Source of the DNA: Adineta ricciae
Taxonomy: Eukaryota; Rotifera; Eurotatoria; Adinetida; Adinetidae
Reading direction: 5' to 3'
DNA: 64,000 bases
NCBI GenBank assembly: GCA_905250025.1
Contig: CAJNOJ010000302.1
Span: forward strand, 1,847-65,846
Shown: piece by piece, positions 1-10,727 of the stretch
Position numbering within the stretch: the first letter of the stretch is position 1
How the letters are laid out: every line of letters begins with the position of its first letter
Notes under the pieces: generated by a model
What the model was told of the DNA's origin: nothing
The model's database searches: none
What the model saw: the letters and a program-made list of their open reading frames with translations, nothing else
Made by a program: the position numbers and the translations under genes

Positions 1-1
1 T

Positions 2-211
2 AAACCTGATATTATTACTGCAAATCAAGGCAGTAACAGTGTTAGTATTCTTCGTAATGTTGGAAATGGTACGTTTGTAAATCAAATTGTTTGCACAGTT
101 GGTTCTGGTCCATGGACAGTGGAAGTTGCATATGTTAATAATGACAGCCAACTTGATATTGTTGTTGTCAACAAAGGTGATAATAATGTTGGTGTTCTAC
201 TTCATGCATAA
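2..211 (+). CDS. FG-GAP/VCBS repeat protein, C-terminal fragment
   Basis: The frame is open from the window edge to a TAA at 209-211 and encodes about 69 residues. It contains two FG-GAP/VCBS-like units: KPDIITANQGSNSVSILRN, followed by GNGTF, and then NNDSQLDIVVVNKG. The N-N-D-x-x-x-D loop and the GNGTF turn are the calcium-binding and strand signatures of FG-GAP/VCBS beta-propeller repeats, which are usually extracellular adhesion or ligand-binding modules. The gene starts outside the window, so its full architecture is unknown. A complete-looking FG-GAP domain of the same type lies at 57442-58706 on the other strand. Confidence 0.75.
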   Translation, partial: KPDIITANQGSNSVSILRNVGNGTFVNQIVCTVGSGPWTVEVAYVNNDSQLDIVVVNKGDNNVGVLLHA

Positions 212-1176
212 AACTGCATTGACTCATCTCTTATTTTTCTGTTGAAAGAGAGATATAAAATATACTTTTTCTATCTGTATGCGACAAACATGTTCACATG
301 TTTAGAAACAATTCGAATTTTCTTTAAAATATTTATGAATAAAATATTTTTTGCTTTTGGAAACGAATATGATCGTTCTCTTTCAAGATTAATGCATTAA
401 TTTAGTTACAATTTCATATAAGATTGTTGAAAAGTAATTTGTTTGCAAGTCCAGATTTGAATTAAAACGCAGTAAAGAAATACGTAAGAGAAAGTTATGT
501 GACGAATCTACATGGTTTATAACAATATATCAGAGGAAAATCAGCAACTTAAATTGTAGTTTGGGAATATATTACAGAAGGAAAGTAGACAATGAGAGGA
601 GGTTTGCCTGCGCTCACATATATAAAATGAATATTTATTTTTTCACAACACAAGAACCGTTTTCAAAACATCGGTAGTTCACATTTTCATGATCCTTCAA
701 ACTTAACTTTACTCATTTATTGCATCTGTCTAGAATTGATTCTACCAGAACGTAGACAACATTAACAAGACGAAAACATACGTATATGCTTACTCTCAAA
801 AGCAATTCATTATACTCATCAACGCAAGTCTTTCTGAGTACTCGTTAAATATATTTATTCATTCATTCGAATTATTCAAGAATATCGAAACCAGGAAAAG
901 TGTTCACCTTTGATCATCTTTTGAACAAAAAAAGTTACTAGGCACACATTCTTCTAAAAGTATTTATGATTGAGCTCTAGTTTATTCCAGTCAATGTTGT
1001 TGTTCTAATATCAGTTTCATTACTATTACAATTAGCAACCAAACACGTTACACAGTACCGATGATGTTCCTTAGAATGAGACTGTAGATGTCGTTCTTAT
1101 GATTCACAAGCACGTTTTGCTCCGTTTCTGCCTTGCCAGAATATATGTGTACAAAATTTAATGACTTTATATTTTT
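212..1176. other. AT-rich intergenic stretch
   Basis: I see no convincing coding exon here. Positions 900-990 recur almost unchanged at 1791-1881, next to the N at 1882. Confidence 0.5.
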
Positions 1177-1765
1177 TTATTCAGGAAACAAAATGAAATT
1201 GTAAATATTGAACACAGAACTGATAATAAGTTGTTTGTGTTCTTTCCGTTGTTCACGAAGATGTTCTAAATAAGTTTGACTTCTTTGGGCTTCTGCTCGT
1301 CGTCGAGCACTTCCAATAATGATCACTACAGCAGAGAAAAGATTTACAATAAATGGGTCAAGAAGATGAATAAATAAAATTGTAGTATTATAATCCTGAA
1401 CTGATTGAGAATACAAGGTGGTACACCACCTATATAAACCTGTCACGACTATTTCGTATATATCTTTCAATTCATCGATTGACTTTTCTTCCTTGATTTT
1501 ATGTACAAAGATTCGCCGATAAAGTGGTTCATGAATAATTGTGATCATAATGCAAAATGGTAGAAGAAATAGGATCCATCAAGCTAGATGTTTACTTTTA
1601 TCTATATTAAAGCTGACTCCTTGATAAACAGAAACAGCATGTTCGATTGCGACACATGCGTTTAGCCAAGCATCCCAATAGAAGAAAAACTTAAGAATAC
1701 TCTCAATCGATCTACAAGCAACTCGAAGAACCGTTAAATGGACATCTGTGATCATTATTGGAAGT
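1177..1765 (-). pseudogene. Bdelloid-type 7TM receptor fragment, broken
   Basis: The minus strand reads as part of a seven-transmembrane receptor. From about 1765 down it runs through a hydrophobic segment, a WDAWLNACVAIE motif (a 'DRY-like' end of TM3), a TGA at 1579-1581 where an Arg (CGA) is expected, a further TM helix (WILFLLPFCIMITIIHEP), an extracellular stretch with QSVQDYNTTILFIHL, and a basic intracellular loop (SARRRAEAQRSQTYLEHLR). The 123-residue open part begins after the TGA. The first and last helices are absent, so this is a fragment. An EGF plus TM1 piece of what looks like the same receptor class lies at 31965-32818. Family identity rests on my recollection of bdelloid EGF-7TM proteins. 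Confidence 0.6.
1283..1326. repeat. 44-bp inverted repeat, arm 1
   Basis: These 44 bases inside the receptor fragment are exactly the reverse complement of 1748-1791. The second arm sits beside the contig end at 1882. Confidence 0.85.
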
Positions 1766-1881
1766 GCTCGACGACGAGCAGAAGCCCAAAGTGTTCACCT
1801 TTGATCATCTTTTGAACAAAAAAAGTTACTAGGCACACATTCTTCTAAAAGTATTTATGATTGAGCTCTAGTTTATTCCAG
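1748..1881. repeat. Chimeric contig end: inverted arm plus direct repeat
   Basis: Bases 1748-1791 are the reverse complement of 1283-1326, and 1791-1881 repeat 900-990 in direct orientation. Two pieces from upstream, one flipped, are fused at base 1791 just before the single N at 1882. This looks like an assembly or rearrangement junction rather than a functional element. Confidence 0.8.
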
Positions 1882-1882
1882 N

Positions 1883-2375
1883 CCCCACCCTTAATTATGT
1901 TTGAAATGCTTTCAGAAAAACCCTGATAAGAGTTTTTTCACAATAAAACCGTAAAGAAACGATATTTAATAGGCTACAAATATCGAACACATATTGTAAG
2001 TTAAGACTTTTTACAATTCAAATTATTATGAAAAAGTAAAAATAAATTTTTGAAAAAAGATTTTTATAGTATAGAGAATATTGTTATGAAATTTATATAT
2101 TAAGATTCGAATAAAAGTGGCCCGAACGAAAGTTATCGAAAATTATCATTATTTATACTTCGTCCATATAAAACAAAAAAGACATTTTCATACTTAGGTC
2201 TGTCGTTTTATCTTTGAACAATGTACTGAAATCTGGTATAATAGTTTCATTACTGATTGCAACTTCAGTATAACTTATAAGTATAGAAAGTGCGTAGCTC
2301 TTTTGATTACCTGGCAGATCTCTTATCAGATTCATTCTTATTGTTACATATAAAATTGGATCTTCTATATTACAG
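1883..2375. other. Upstream region of the macro-PARP gene, 5' exons not identified
   Basis: This lies between the single N at 1882 and the first recognisable macro-domain exon. It must hold the promoter or earlier exons, but I cannot identify a start codon. An 80-codon open frame on the minus strand at 2153-2395 is the only other open reading and has no recognisable domain. Confidence 0.4.
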
Positions 2376-4992
2376 GGTGCAAAAACATCGATCAATGTCT
2401 GTAGTGGTGACTTGACAAAGGAGCCAGTGAGTGATTTAAATAAGATATTTATTCGTCACGAATGTATCTACTAATACATGTAGGTGGATGTTATCGTTGT
2501 ATGTTCTTCATCGGAATATTTATGTAGAGTGATTTGCAAAGCTGGTGGAAGATCGTTCCAAGCATCTTTTGATGCTGAGTCCAAACGAGATCCTAACTGT
2601 TCTATCGTTGCAGTTAAGGCTGACGGCAAACTCAAATCGAAAATGGTTTATTTTCTTCCATGGCAAAAGAGTTCAGATGCAGTCCTTCTTCGACAATCTA
2701 TCGAAAAATTTGTTTCCAGTAGTATACAACGAGCGGTGGAAGATAATTACGAAAGTATTGCATTTCCTGCCATTGGTTGTGGTTGGTTCGGATGTCAAGC
2801 CAGCTTTGTCGCTGAAGCTATGGTTCAAGAGGCACATCGAATGTTACAGGAATATTCTCTTTCGGTTTTGTTTGTCATACAAGAAGGAAAAACTAGTACA
2901 TATCAAGAGTTTGAGAAGCAGATTGACAGACTGTCATCTCCAGTATCTTCACCTTCCTCATCAGCATCACCATCGCCCCCAGCAACACCAAGAAGCGCAA
3001 TCGCAAGATTATCTCGTTCCTCTTCTACTTCACTAGTGCACTTTCCTCTCTACGAACACTCAAGTAAAGGATCACAACGCTTTATTACGGCGCCACGTTC
3101 ATCATCGCCACCACCCTCACACCCACCACCTTTATTAAAAGGGCAAACTCACGCATCAAAAAGATTATCACGTTCATCATCGCCACCACCCTCACACCCA
3201 CCGCCACCCTCACACCCACCACCACCCTCACACCCACCACCAACCATCCCGCCACGCTTATCAACAAGGCAACCTCATGTACCGAAAAGGTTATCACGTT
3301 CATCATTACCACCACCACCAATCCCGCCACCTTCATCAAGAGGGCCATCATGGCTTTTCTCACTAAAATCACTACTACCGCCACCCTTGTCAAGAAAGCT
3401 AAAACGTCCATCATCACCTCTGCTACAACCAGAAGAACCACAAACAAAAGTGACTGCATGTATTAATAAAGGGATGATTGAAGTTATAAAAGGTGATATA
3501 ACAAAGCAAAGGGTATATACTTATAGAAGTTCCTGTTTAAGCACATAAAAACGTAATCTTCCATATTTAATAGGTACACGCCATTATAGGAAGCTCATCA
3601 TCCAATATTTTGAAAGGAGCAATTATAAAAGCAGCCGGAGATGAGGTTGAAAGGTTTTATAATAAAGAATACAAGAATAATCCAAACAGTATATTGATCT
3701 CAACGCCGTCAGGTGCTTTACCGTGCAAACGGATTTTTTTCGTCAAATGGCAACCTGATAACGATCAGGCACTACTTCGACAATCTCTTGTTGATTTAGT
3801 TTGGACTGTCGTACAATATGCGATCTCTTATAATTTTACCTCTTTTGCAATTCCAGCCCTTGGATGTGGACGACATGGGTGTTCTGTAGATATCGTGGTC
3901 GAAACGATGGTGGATGAAATTAAAAAACAATTGATCAAAAGAAATTTGCCTCTGAGAGTGAGATTTGTAATACAACCCAATCAAAACAATGTATACTATA
4001 CGTTTGTTAAACAAATTATAGCATCACAAAATGGTATCATTAGTTTTTTCTTTCATTAATTATAGCTGGTGTTACACTATACACTGCTTTAGTTTTCAAC
4101 TTTGAGAAAAAATAGAATTATGGGATCTCCTTACTTTAGTTGAGCTTAAGAGAATTACTTTCTTCTTGACTGTAGACAAATATTATTCTTTTCAATGACT
4201 TTCACCTATGATTCATTTTTCAGAGCAGAAGATGCAAAGACTAGTCTAACTTGAATTAAGAGTAAATCGTTTGTAAAAGTTCAGAAATTCAGAATGAAAA
4301 GTACTTCTGTGGAAAAATGAGGGTGATCAAATCTGACAATTTTGCTGTTTTTCTTCTGTAGATAGTCAAGAATCAATTCAGTATCAACTACCGGCAACAT
4401 GGCAAAAAGCAGAAAAAGATAAAATGCGTTATGAGTTATCAAGTACAGAGAGTGAATATCAAACAATTGCAACTAATTTCAGTAAAACGATGCAAGGAAA
4501 CTATAGAAGAATAATACGAATAGAAAGAATTCAAAATGAACATTGGTATGTTCAATACTGGGCGCATTGCAGAAGATTTGAAGCACGGGTTGGAGCAGAT
4601 ACTGAAAGATGTTTGTATCATGGCTGTCCAAAGCAGGCAACTATTTCGATTATTAATAGTTGTTTCAATCGTAGTTTTGCGGGAGTAAATGGTAAACCTA
4701 ATACTCATTTTCTCTGTATTACATTAGTATTATTGTATTTCCAGGAACAGTTTATGGTGTTGGTGTTTATTTTTCATCTGATGCAACTTATAGTCATGGT
4801 TATACAAGCCCAAATGAAGCAGGTGAACGTCATATGTTTATAGCACGAGTTTTGATTGGAAGAACAATTAAAGGTAATACCTCAATGAAAATTCCACCTG
4901 ATGGATATGATTCAACTACTGATGGCAATCATATTTTCGTGACTTATCATGATGCTCAAGCTTATGCTGAATATTTAATAACTTACACATAG
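2376..4992 (+). CDS. Macro-macro-PARP protein (PARP14-like mono-ADP-ribosyltransferase)
   Basis: Exons read 2376-2426, 2484-3512, 3574-about 4033, 4362-4691 and 4745-4992 (TAG). The GT-AG introns of 57, 61 and 53 bp keep the frame; the 4034-4361 intron is longer and less certain. Order of domains: macro domain 1 (GDLTKEP joined to VDVIVVCSS; later FPAIGCGWFGC), a Pro/Ser-rich linker from about 2935 to 3440 with tandem CCACCCTCACAC-type repeats, macro domain 2 (GDITKQR joined to VHAIIGSSSS; later IPALGCGRHGC), a WWE-less junction, then a PARP catalytic domain with YHGC (His) and GVGVYFSSDATYS (Tyr). The third triad position falls in AEYLITYT, so it is Leu/Ile rather than Glu. The family therefore predicts mono-ADP-ribosylation. 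Macro domains bind or remove ADP-ribose. No start Met is seen, so the 5' end is missing or unrecognised. Confidence 0.85.
3085..3440 (+). repeat. Pro/Ser-rich linker repeats between macro domains
   Basis: Imperfect tandem units of about 11-15 bases (CCACCCTCACACCCACC and variants), with a longer repeated block containing TCACGTTCATCATCGCCACC, encode proline-rich runs in the linker of the macro-PARP protein. Such low-complexity coding repeats change length easily. Confidence 0.8.
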
Positions 4993-6248
4993 AAGTGAAT
5001 AAGTATTTATCGTTTTTTTTCAAACTTATATATTTGCTCAAGATTCAAACTTCATTAATCTTTTTGAAATGATCACTAAATATATTTTATTATAAGAATT
5101 TACTGCATTTTGTGGCCATTCGGAAGTAATCTAGTATTCATCAAATGTATAAATATTAAATGATTTAATATTTAAGTCAGAGATATATGTAACACGACCT
5201 GTCCACGTAACGGTCCACCTGTGTGGGGGAGTTTCATCCATACAATGGAGCGAAACGGACGCAAGCATCTTATAGAGCATAGTTTCAAACATTAGAAATG
5301 GTACTTTTAAGGTAAACTGAGTTTTCTATTTCTGGGAGAGCGCAGTAGTTGTCGAACAGTCTAACATATACGATGAGACCTAAACTTTTCTTGTGAATAT
5401 CACATTTGAATATTTCTGAAAACAAACATAGTTCTCCGAAAGTTGATTGTCTGATACAAAACGATTATCGACGAGCATCAAGTTTATACAATGATGTAAG
5501 TTCCATCGTTTGTGGAAAATGATATTCGAATTAGGAAACCACATCCATTTCTACTTGTGATTCCGTCACGAAAATACCATACAGTTCGCTTTTATCTATG
5601 ATCAAGTTATAGATGACTTCGCTCACCGGAGAGCTAACATCAACTTTTGACCCACTATCTATCACGCTCATATGCCACCTTTGAAACATCTTGATGCATC
5701 GGAAGAAGTGCGTGACGGAATCACCGTCAGGTATTTATCAAGACTTTTCTTTAAAAAGGAGTCGTGATTCTCTTTTCACCTGATCCATTGATACGAACAT
5801 TTGGAGCATAGAAAGTTCATGGATTCTGTCGGTTGTTCAAAGAGCAGCTATTAAAAGTTCTGATTTACATGAAACACTATTTGCTACAGTATTATTTGAA
5901 TGGTGGTAACAGATGCTTGCGACTGCATCGTCAATTTCTTCTTTAGGAGTATACCCGATCATATCTGCCAATCACATCACTGCATTTTTGTCGTTCTTTG
6001 CCAAGTCACTATGTGACTTGATTAATTAGTCCAATTCAAATGAGATAGACGTCCGATCGGACCGTTGTTGCTCCTATACAAGATAAAAAGTGGGTTAAAC
6101 GAACAATGAAACAACGATTCATTATCACAAACGTATAGTCTATATCTAGTTGCACCATAGACAATGTTTTTCTGATAACTAAAGTATATTAAAAGCTTTT
6201 AGAAACCTTAGAGACCATCTCTAGTGTTGACTCTCAATCTACGATCTA

Positions 6249-7855
6249 AAGTAGGAATCAAAAGTTTAAGGCACTTTTCGTCATTCAATTTTCTATATCG
6301 AGAGGCTTTCGATAGTGACATCTATATAACTATTTTGATAGCTTTCACAATAGGACATAAGACTAATAGGCTTAGGTCATAGAAGAAATGATTTTTATTT
6401 ATTTAGTGAAAAAATTCTTTTTTTCCTGTGATCAAAAGTTTAAGGCTTTTTTCAAATGAGCCTTTTGTTCTCTAAGGAACAAAGCCTATAGTATGTTTTC
6501 GACTATTATTTGTTTCTACTAATGAATATACTTCGATTTCTTTGAATTACTGAAGTTATCTATGGGTAGAAAACCTGTTGACCCTTTCGTTCGGGCCCAG
6601 ATAGTGGCCCTTCATAATGCTGGTTTTAAACAGGTCGATATTTCAACACATCTCGGAAAATCTCGATGTTGTGTCCAAAATGCTATCACAAAATTCAAGA
6701 ATCATGGTCATTATAATGATATGAAACGTTCAGGGCGTCCAAAAAAAATTACTGGTAGTGATATTTGTTATTTGAAGAGACTGGTTCGTGGTGATGTTCG
6801 TCTCAGTGCAAGCAAGGTCACATCTGAATTAAATATTAGCTTATCAAATCCAGTCTCGGTGGTGTCAGTACGTCGGTATCTCAAGGATTTAGGCTATGAA
6901 TACGTTGTGAAGTTGAAAAAGCAATGGTTAAGTGCCAAACACCGACAGCGACGTATTGCCTGGTGTAAGCAGTATTCAAGTTGGACATGTGATGATTGGC
7001 GAAAGGTGATTTTTTCTGACGAATCGACATTTTATGTTTTAAAACGAAAAAATCTATGCAAAATACGGCGTTTAGACAAAGAAAAGCTTCTTCCAGAATG
7101 TTTGGAACAAACTAATACAGGTGATGGTGGCAAGGTCGGCATTTGGGGTGGTATTTCCGGTAATGGCATAACAGTAGCAAAGATTTACACGGAAAATATG
7201 AATAGTAATTTATACTGTGATGTATTGCAACATGAATTAAAGCAATCTATTCAAAAAATTCGAAAGAAAAATAAAATAATCTTTCAACAGGACTTCGCTC
7301 CTTGGCATACCTCGAAAATTGTTAAGCAAAGAATTCGTCAAATGAAGCTGAATGTACTTGACTGGGCTTCGAAAAGCCCAGATCTAAATCCAATTGAGAT
7401 GCTTTGGTCAATTCTTGATAAAAAATTAGCTGCAAAACCAATTTATTCAAGAACAGCCTTGAAGGAACGTTTAGAAGAAGAATGGAACAATATTGATCAG
7501 GATTTATGTATCAAATTGGTCGAATCAATGCCTGAACGTATTCAAAAGTGTTTAGCTGCGAAAGGTGGACACTTCTTATGAAATAAAATTATGTTTTTTG
7601 TACGCAAAAGTTGTACTTTTTGAAAATTTTTTTAAACTAGACGGCTGTTTGAAAAAAGCCTTAAACTTTTGATCACAGGAAAAAAAGAATTTTTTCACTA
7701 AATAAATAAAAATCATTTCTTCTATGACCTAAGCCTATTAGTCTTATGTCCTATTGTGAAAGCTATCAAAATAGTTATATAGATGTCACTATCGAAAGCC
7801 TCTCGATATAGAAAATTGAATGACGAAAAGTGCCTTAAACTTTTGATTCCTACTT
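6249..7855 (+). mobile_element. Complete Tc1/mariner transposon with 208-bp IR/DR arms
   Basis: The element is 1607 bp, flanked by TA at 6247-6248 and 7856-7857. The inverted arms 6249-6456 and 7648-7855 are each 208 bp and read as identical. Each arm carries two direct copies of a 16-base core, ATCAAAAGTTTAAGGC (left arm 6257-6272 and 6431-6446), the IR/DR arrangement known from Sleeping Beauty-type elements. It encodes one uninterrupted DD34E transposase. Identical arms plus an open frame point to recent activity. It is nested inside a decayed transposon, just upstream of that element's transposase. Confidence 0.92.
6562..7581 (+). CDS. Tc1/mariner family transposase (DD34E), intact
   Basis: 339 codons, ATG to TGA, no intron. 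It catalyses cut-and-paste transposition of the surrounding element. The N-terminal third has two helix-turn-helix regions (about residues 8-50 and 70-120) with a GRPKKI linker between them, as in the paired-like DNA-binding domain of Tc1 proteins. Catalytic residues: Asp in VIFSDEST (about residue 152), Asp in QQDFAPWHTS (about 246) and Glu in SPDLNPIEMLW, exactly 34 residues after the second Asp. The usual QQDNAP motif has Phe in place of Asn. Length matches the family norm of about 340. All key residues are present, so the protein may be active. Confidence 0.95.
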   Translation: MGRKPVDPFVRAQIVALHNAGFKQVDISTHLGKSRCCVQNAITKFKNHGHYNDMKRSGRPKKITGSDICYLKRLVRGDVRLSASKVTSELNISLSNPVSVVSVRRYLKDLGYEYVVKLKKQWLSAKHRQRRIAWCKQYSSWTCDDWRKVIFSDESTFYVLKRKNLCKIRRLDKEKLLPECLEQTNTGDGGKVGIWGGISGNGITVAKIYTENMNSNLYCDVLQHELKQSIQKIRKKNKIIFQQDFAPWHTSKIVKQRIRQMKLNVLDWASKSPDLNPIEMLWSILDKKLAAKPIYSRTALKERLEEEWNNIDQDLCIKLVESMPERIQKCLAAKGGHFL

Positions 7856-7873
7856 TATCTATTTTATCCAGAG

Positions 7874-9874
7874 ATGGTCCAGACTGTGGCTGAACGAGCA
7901 AAGAGGTATCGCGAGAAACTCAAGCGAAATCAAACGAAGTATAACGAGCGGAAGCGGAAAGATCGGCAACGTAAAGCTCTGAAGAATGCTTCAATGACAA
8001 CACAGGAGAAAGATGCATATCTCCATGCCCATCGACAAGCGCAACAGCGCCATCGAAAAAAGCTAAAGCTCAACGCCTTAAACCAAGTTCCATCTGGGTA
8101 GCTCAGAAAAGAAAACCCGTCTCTTTTAATACTTTTCTCTGTTTAGTTCTGTATACATCACAAAGCAAACGCTGTCGAAAGCGGTGAAACGTGTGACTCG
8201 TGCTTTACCAAAGAATCTGGCCCAACAGAAACAAGTTCTGCATCATATTGGCCAAGGTTTAGGTATCTTACCGAAACCCAAACTTATTCGCACACAAGCC
8301 CAAGTACCTGATTCATTGGCGGACAAAGTCCGAAACTTTTATAAATTGGATTCGATTTCGTGGCAAGCGCCTGGTAAACGAGACACCAAAACAATTACAC
8401 AAAACGGAGTGAGAGTGTAATTCCAAAAACGACATTTATTATTCAATATTCGTGAAGTTTATGCATTATTTATGGAAGAAAATCCAAGTAAGAAGATACG
8501 CCGATTAGTCAGAATCTATTTGGGTTGACTCTCAATTAATGTGGAGGAGATTGAATCCTTTTTCTGAAACGCAAACTGAATGATGAGTAGAAAAGTTTAT
8601 GAGTAGCTCCTACTGATGTATTTTTCTCGTAACGTGTATTTACTTCTACCATATTGGTTGTTTTATTAGACGTATCAATTAGTCGTTCTTCATTTGCCAG
8701 CTTGCGACCAAAATATGTTTTGTACAAACGAACATTACCACATCGAACCTGCTTATGTGTTATACATGAAAATATCATTCTTCTCTTGAACAGTTTGTCC
8801 CAAGAGATTTCTCAACTGAACAATGATTTACATGCTTATACAGCAAAACTGGTATGCGACGAAAATCAGGAATCCTGTATGATGTCTCGTTGTGACAAAT
8901 GCAAACATAAGTTCGATCAACATGTTACTCAGAATGTCGTGAATGATACAAAGATCATCACATGGTATCAATGAACAACGGTTAATGGTCGTGCCGAGAA
9001 GAAAAATTTCTCCGGTAAGATCCACGTTTTGCATTCTTTTTCTGACATATGCTCGACGTTTGCTATAGGATCGGTCATGAAATGCGTGAAGCAGTTAAAA
9101 GAGAAAACGCCGCGATACTTGTGCCATGTGTTCGTAAAACGAAAGCAAAGCAAATTTTTCGAGTACATCAAAGAGAATGCAGATGATGGAACCGTAGTCT
9201 GCCAAGTTGACTACGCAGAGAACTATACACTTCAAGATCAGGATCAGATACAATCCGCCCAGTGGTCAAAAAAACAAGTTTCTTTATTTACGGCTTATGC
9301 TTGGTTCGGTGGTAGTGGTGAAGAAGGCCATTCGTTTAGCTTCGTGTCAAATTCGACCACACACGATAAGTTTACTGTTATCACATGCTTGGAAATTCTT
9401 GTGGAAGAAATCGTTAGTATGGTACCAGACGTTGACCAGATTCTTTTCTTTTCGGATGGAGCAGCGAGTCAATTTAAGAATCGTTATGTCGTCCAACATT
9501 TAACAACCATGCTGAACAAGCTCGATATCGACATCACTTGGAATTATTTCGCATCGTCTCATGGGAAGGGTGTCGTGGATTCCATCGGTGGCATACTAAA
9601 ACGGCTGGTCTGGTTAGATGTATTAGCTGGTTCGCGTTGTTCATCCGCAAAGGATTTCGTTGCTATTTGTCGAAAGAAGACAACAACAATTACCGTTGGT
9701 CTAATCCATCAAGCTCAATTTGATGCGACGCGTCATTTACTGGAGAAGACTTTCAAGAAGACCGTTGGTGTGCCAAATATTCAAAAGCAGCATTATATCA
9801 AAGCCCTGCATCAAGACGTGATTGAACATTCTTTGTACTCAACAAGAGAAGAAAAATACGTGTTTAGGTTTTGA
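7874..9874 (+). pseudogene. Cc8L18.2-like putative DDE transposase, broken
   Basis: The segments line up in one reading after removing short introns. Exon 7874-8097 encodes a highly basic N-terminus (ERAKRYREKLKRNQ). A 49-bp intron (8098-8146) joins it in frame to a segment containing LPKNLAQQKQVL. A TAA at 8418-8420 breaks the frame at GVRV. The reading resumes at about 8690 (FASLRPKYVLYKRTLPHRTC), probably after an intron, has a TGA at 8972-8974 after TWYQ, and runs to a TGA at 9874. The C-terminal 300 residues carry QVDYAENY, FFSDGAASQFKNRY and SSHGKGVVDSIGGILKR, motifs I know from Cc8L18.2/FLJ37770-like proteins of invertebrate transposons. Two nonsense codons make it inactive. The exact transposon superfamily is not something I can settle by eye. 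Confidence 0.7.
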
Positions 9875-10438
9875 AACTTCTCTGTATATTTTTTTTCGAG
9901 GGAGGCACGCCCTCCATATATTCGATCACTAGGTCAGTTTTATCCATGTTTTCTTAATTTCGAGTGAATACGGTTTTAATCTTGATGGTATATGTTGATT
10001 TTTTTTAGAAAATAAAAACTTAGTGAACACCAACATTTCTAGATGTGATTCCGTAACGAGGAAAGTGATTCCGTCACGACCTTCTTTTCTATGTACATAG
10101 CCAAGTGACCACCTATTTGTAAATTTTTTTTCTTCTATGCATAGCCTGTGTCCTAAGCAAAAACCTTTGTATAGAAAGTTTTCCCGTCACACCTTTAGTT
10201 GAGCTAAACTTTTGATTTCTTTTCACATCGCTCGAACCCATAGGGTCATTTTTGGTGATTCCGCAACAGACATATATTCGGATCATAAAACTTTGGTGGA
10301 CAAGCGAAATTCAACGAAACTTTGACAGCATGTACAGCCATAAGACTCACATACATACACGAGAGCATCAACGTTCTCTGACTTGTACGAGTTGAATTAT
10401 AGAAAAAACTATGTGAAAAAACGTGATTCCGTCACGCT
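9875..10438. promoter_or_regulatory. 3' subterminal region with GTGATTCCGTCACG repeats
   Basis: No gene is seen. Four copies or near copies of the 14-base motif lie at 10045, 10065, 10255 and 10423, matching two copies near the left end of the same element. They are candidate transposase-binding sites. The motif is a partial palindrome (CGTGACGGAATCAC on the other strand). Confidence 0.55.
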
Positions 10439-10449
10439 TGGACAGGTCG

Positions 10450-10727
10450 TACAGTGAAATTGAAAAGAAAGTTTACGCTTATATTTAAAAAAAAATCAAT
10501 GAAGGGATAAAGAAGTTCTAATTATACAAGAGATTTGCACGATTGCAAGTGATGCAAATGAATCCGATGCGCAAAATGAGTAAATCAGTCGAACGTTTCA
10601 CTCGTGATAATGGTATATAGGCTGCAGCCATATCATCTGCATCCTTCGGTAGCTTCAAATCGATTACAGCTTTGTCTAAAGTTTGTCCCTGACTTTTGTG
10701 GGTCGTGATAGAATAGGCGAGTATAAG
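10450..10727 (-). pseudogene. PIF1-like helicase C-terminal fragment and 3' tail
   Basis: On the minus strand the reading starts near 10727 with LAYSITTHKSQGQTLDKAVIDL, continues through AAAYIPLSRVKRSTDLLIL and stops at TAG 10518-10520. ITTHKSQGQT and the YVALSRV-type motif are helicase motifs V and VI of PIF1/Helitron-type superfamily 1B helicases. The upstream helicase body is missing. Bases 10450-10578, covering the last codons and 3' tail, recur at 40040-40168 and 48432-48560, so this is the end of a dispersed element. It differs from the 21.5-30.3 kb helicase copies (THKGQGQTLG). Confidence 0.75.

Larger units (their letters stand above)
5194..10450. mobile_element. Cc8L18.2-like DNA transposon, inactivated, with nested Tc1
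   Basis: The proposed ends are a 12-bp inverted repeat, ACGACCTGTCCA at 5194-5205 and its complement at 10439-10450. Near both ends lie copies of a 14-bp motif GTGATTCCGTCACG or its complement: 5557-5570, 5711-5724 (inverse), 10045-10058, 10065-10078, 10255-10268 and 10423-10436. Such clustered subterminal repeats are typical transposase-binding sites. The interior holds the broken transposase (7874-9874) and a complete Tc1 element (6249-7855). No clear target-site duplication is seen; the sequence right of 10450 continues into a helicase remnant found elsewhere in the window. Confidence 0.6.

Noticed and set aside
2153..2395. 80-codon minus-strand frame upstream of the macro-PARP gene
   Set aside because: It has fair protein-like composition but no recognisable domain, and its 5' part overlaps the first macro-domain exon on the other strand.
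3085..3459. 124-codon minus-strand frame rich in Val and Met
   Set aside because: Antisense of the proline-rich linker of the macro-PARP gene.
10439..10578. Insertion of the Cc8L18.2-like element into the helicase tail
   Set aside because: The right border fits, but the left flank (ending ATATGTAAC at 5193) does not show the other half of the tail, so a simple insertion is not supported.
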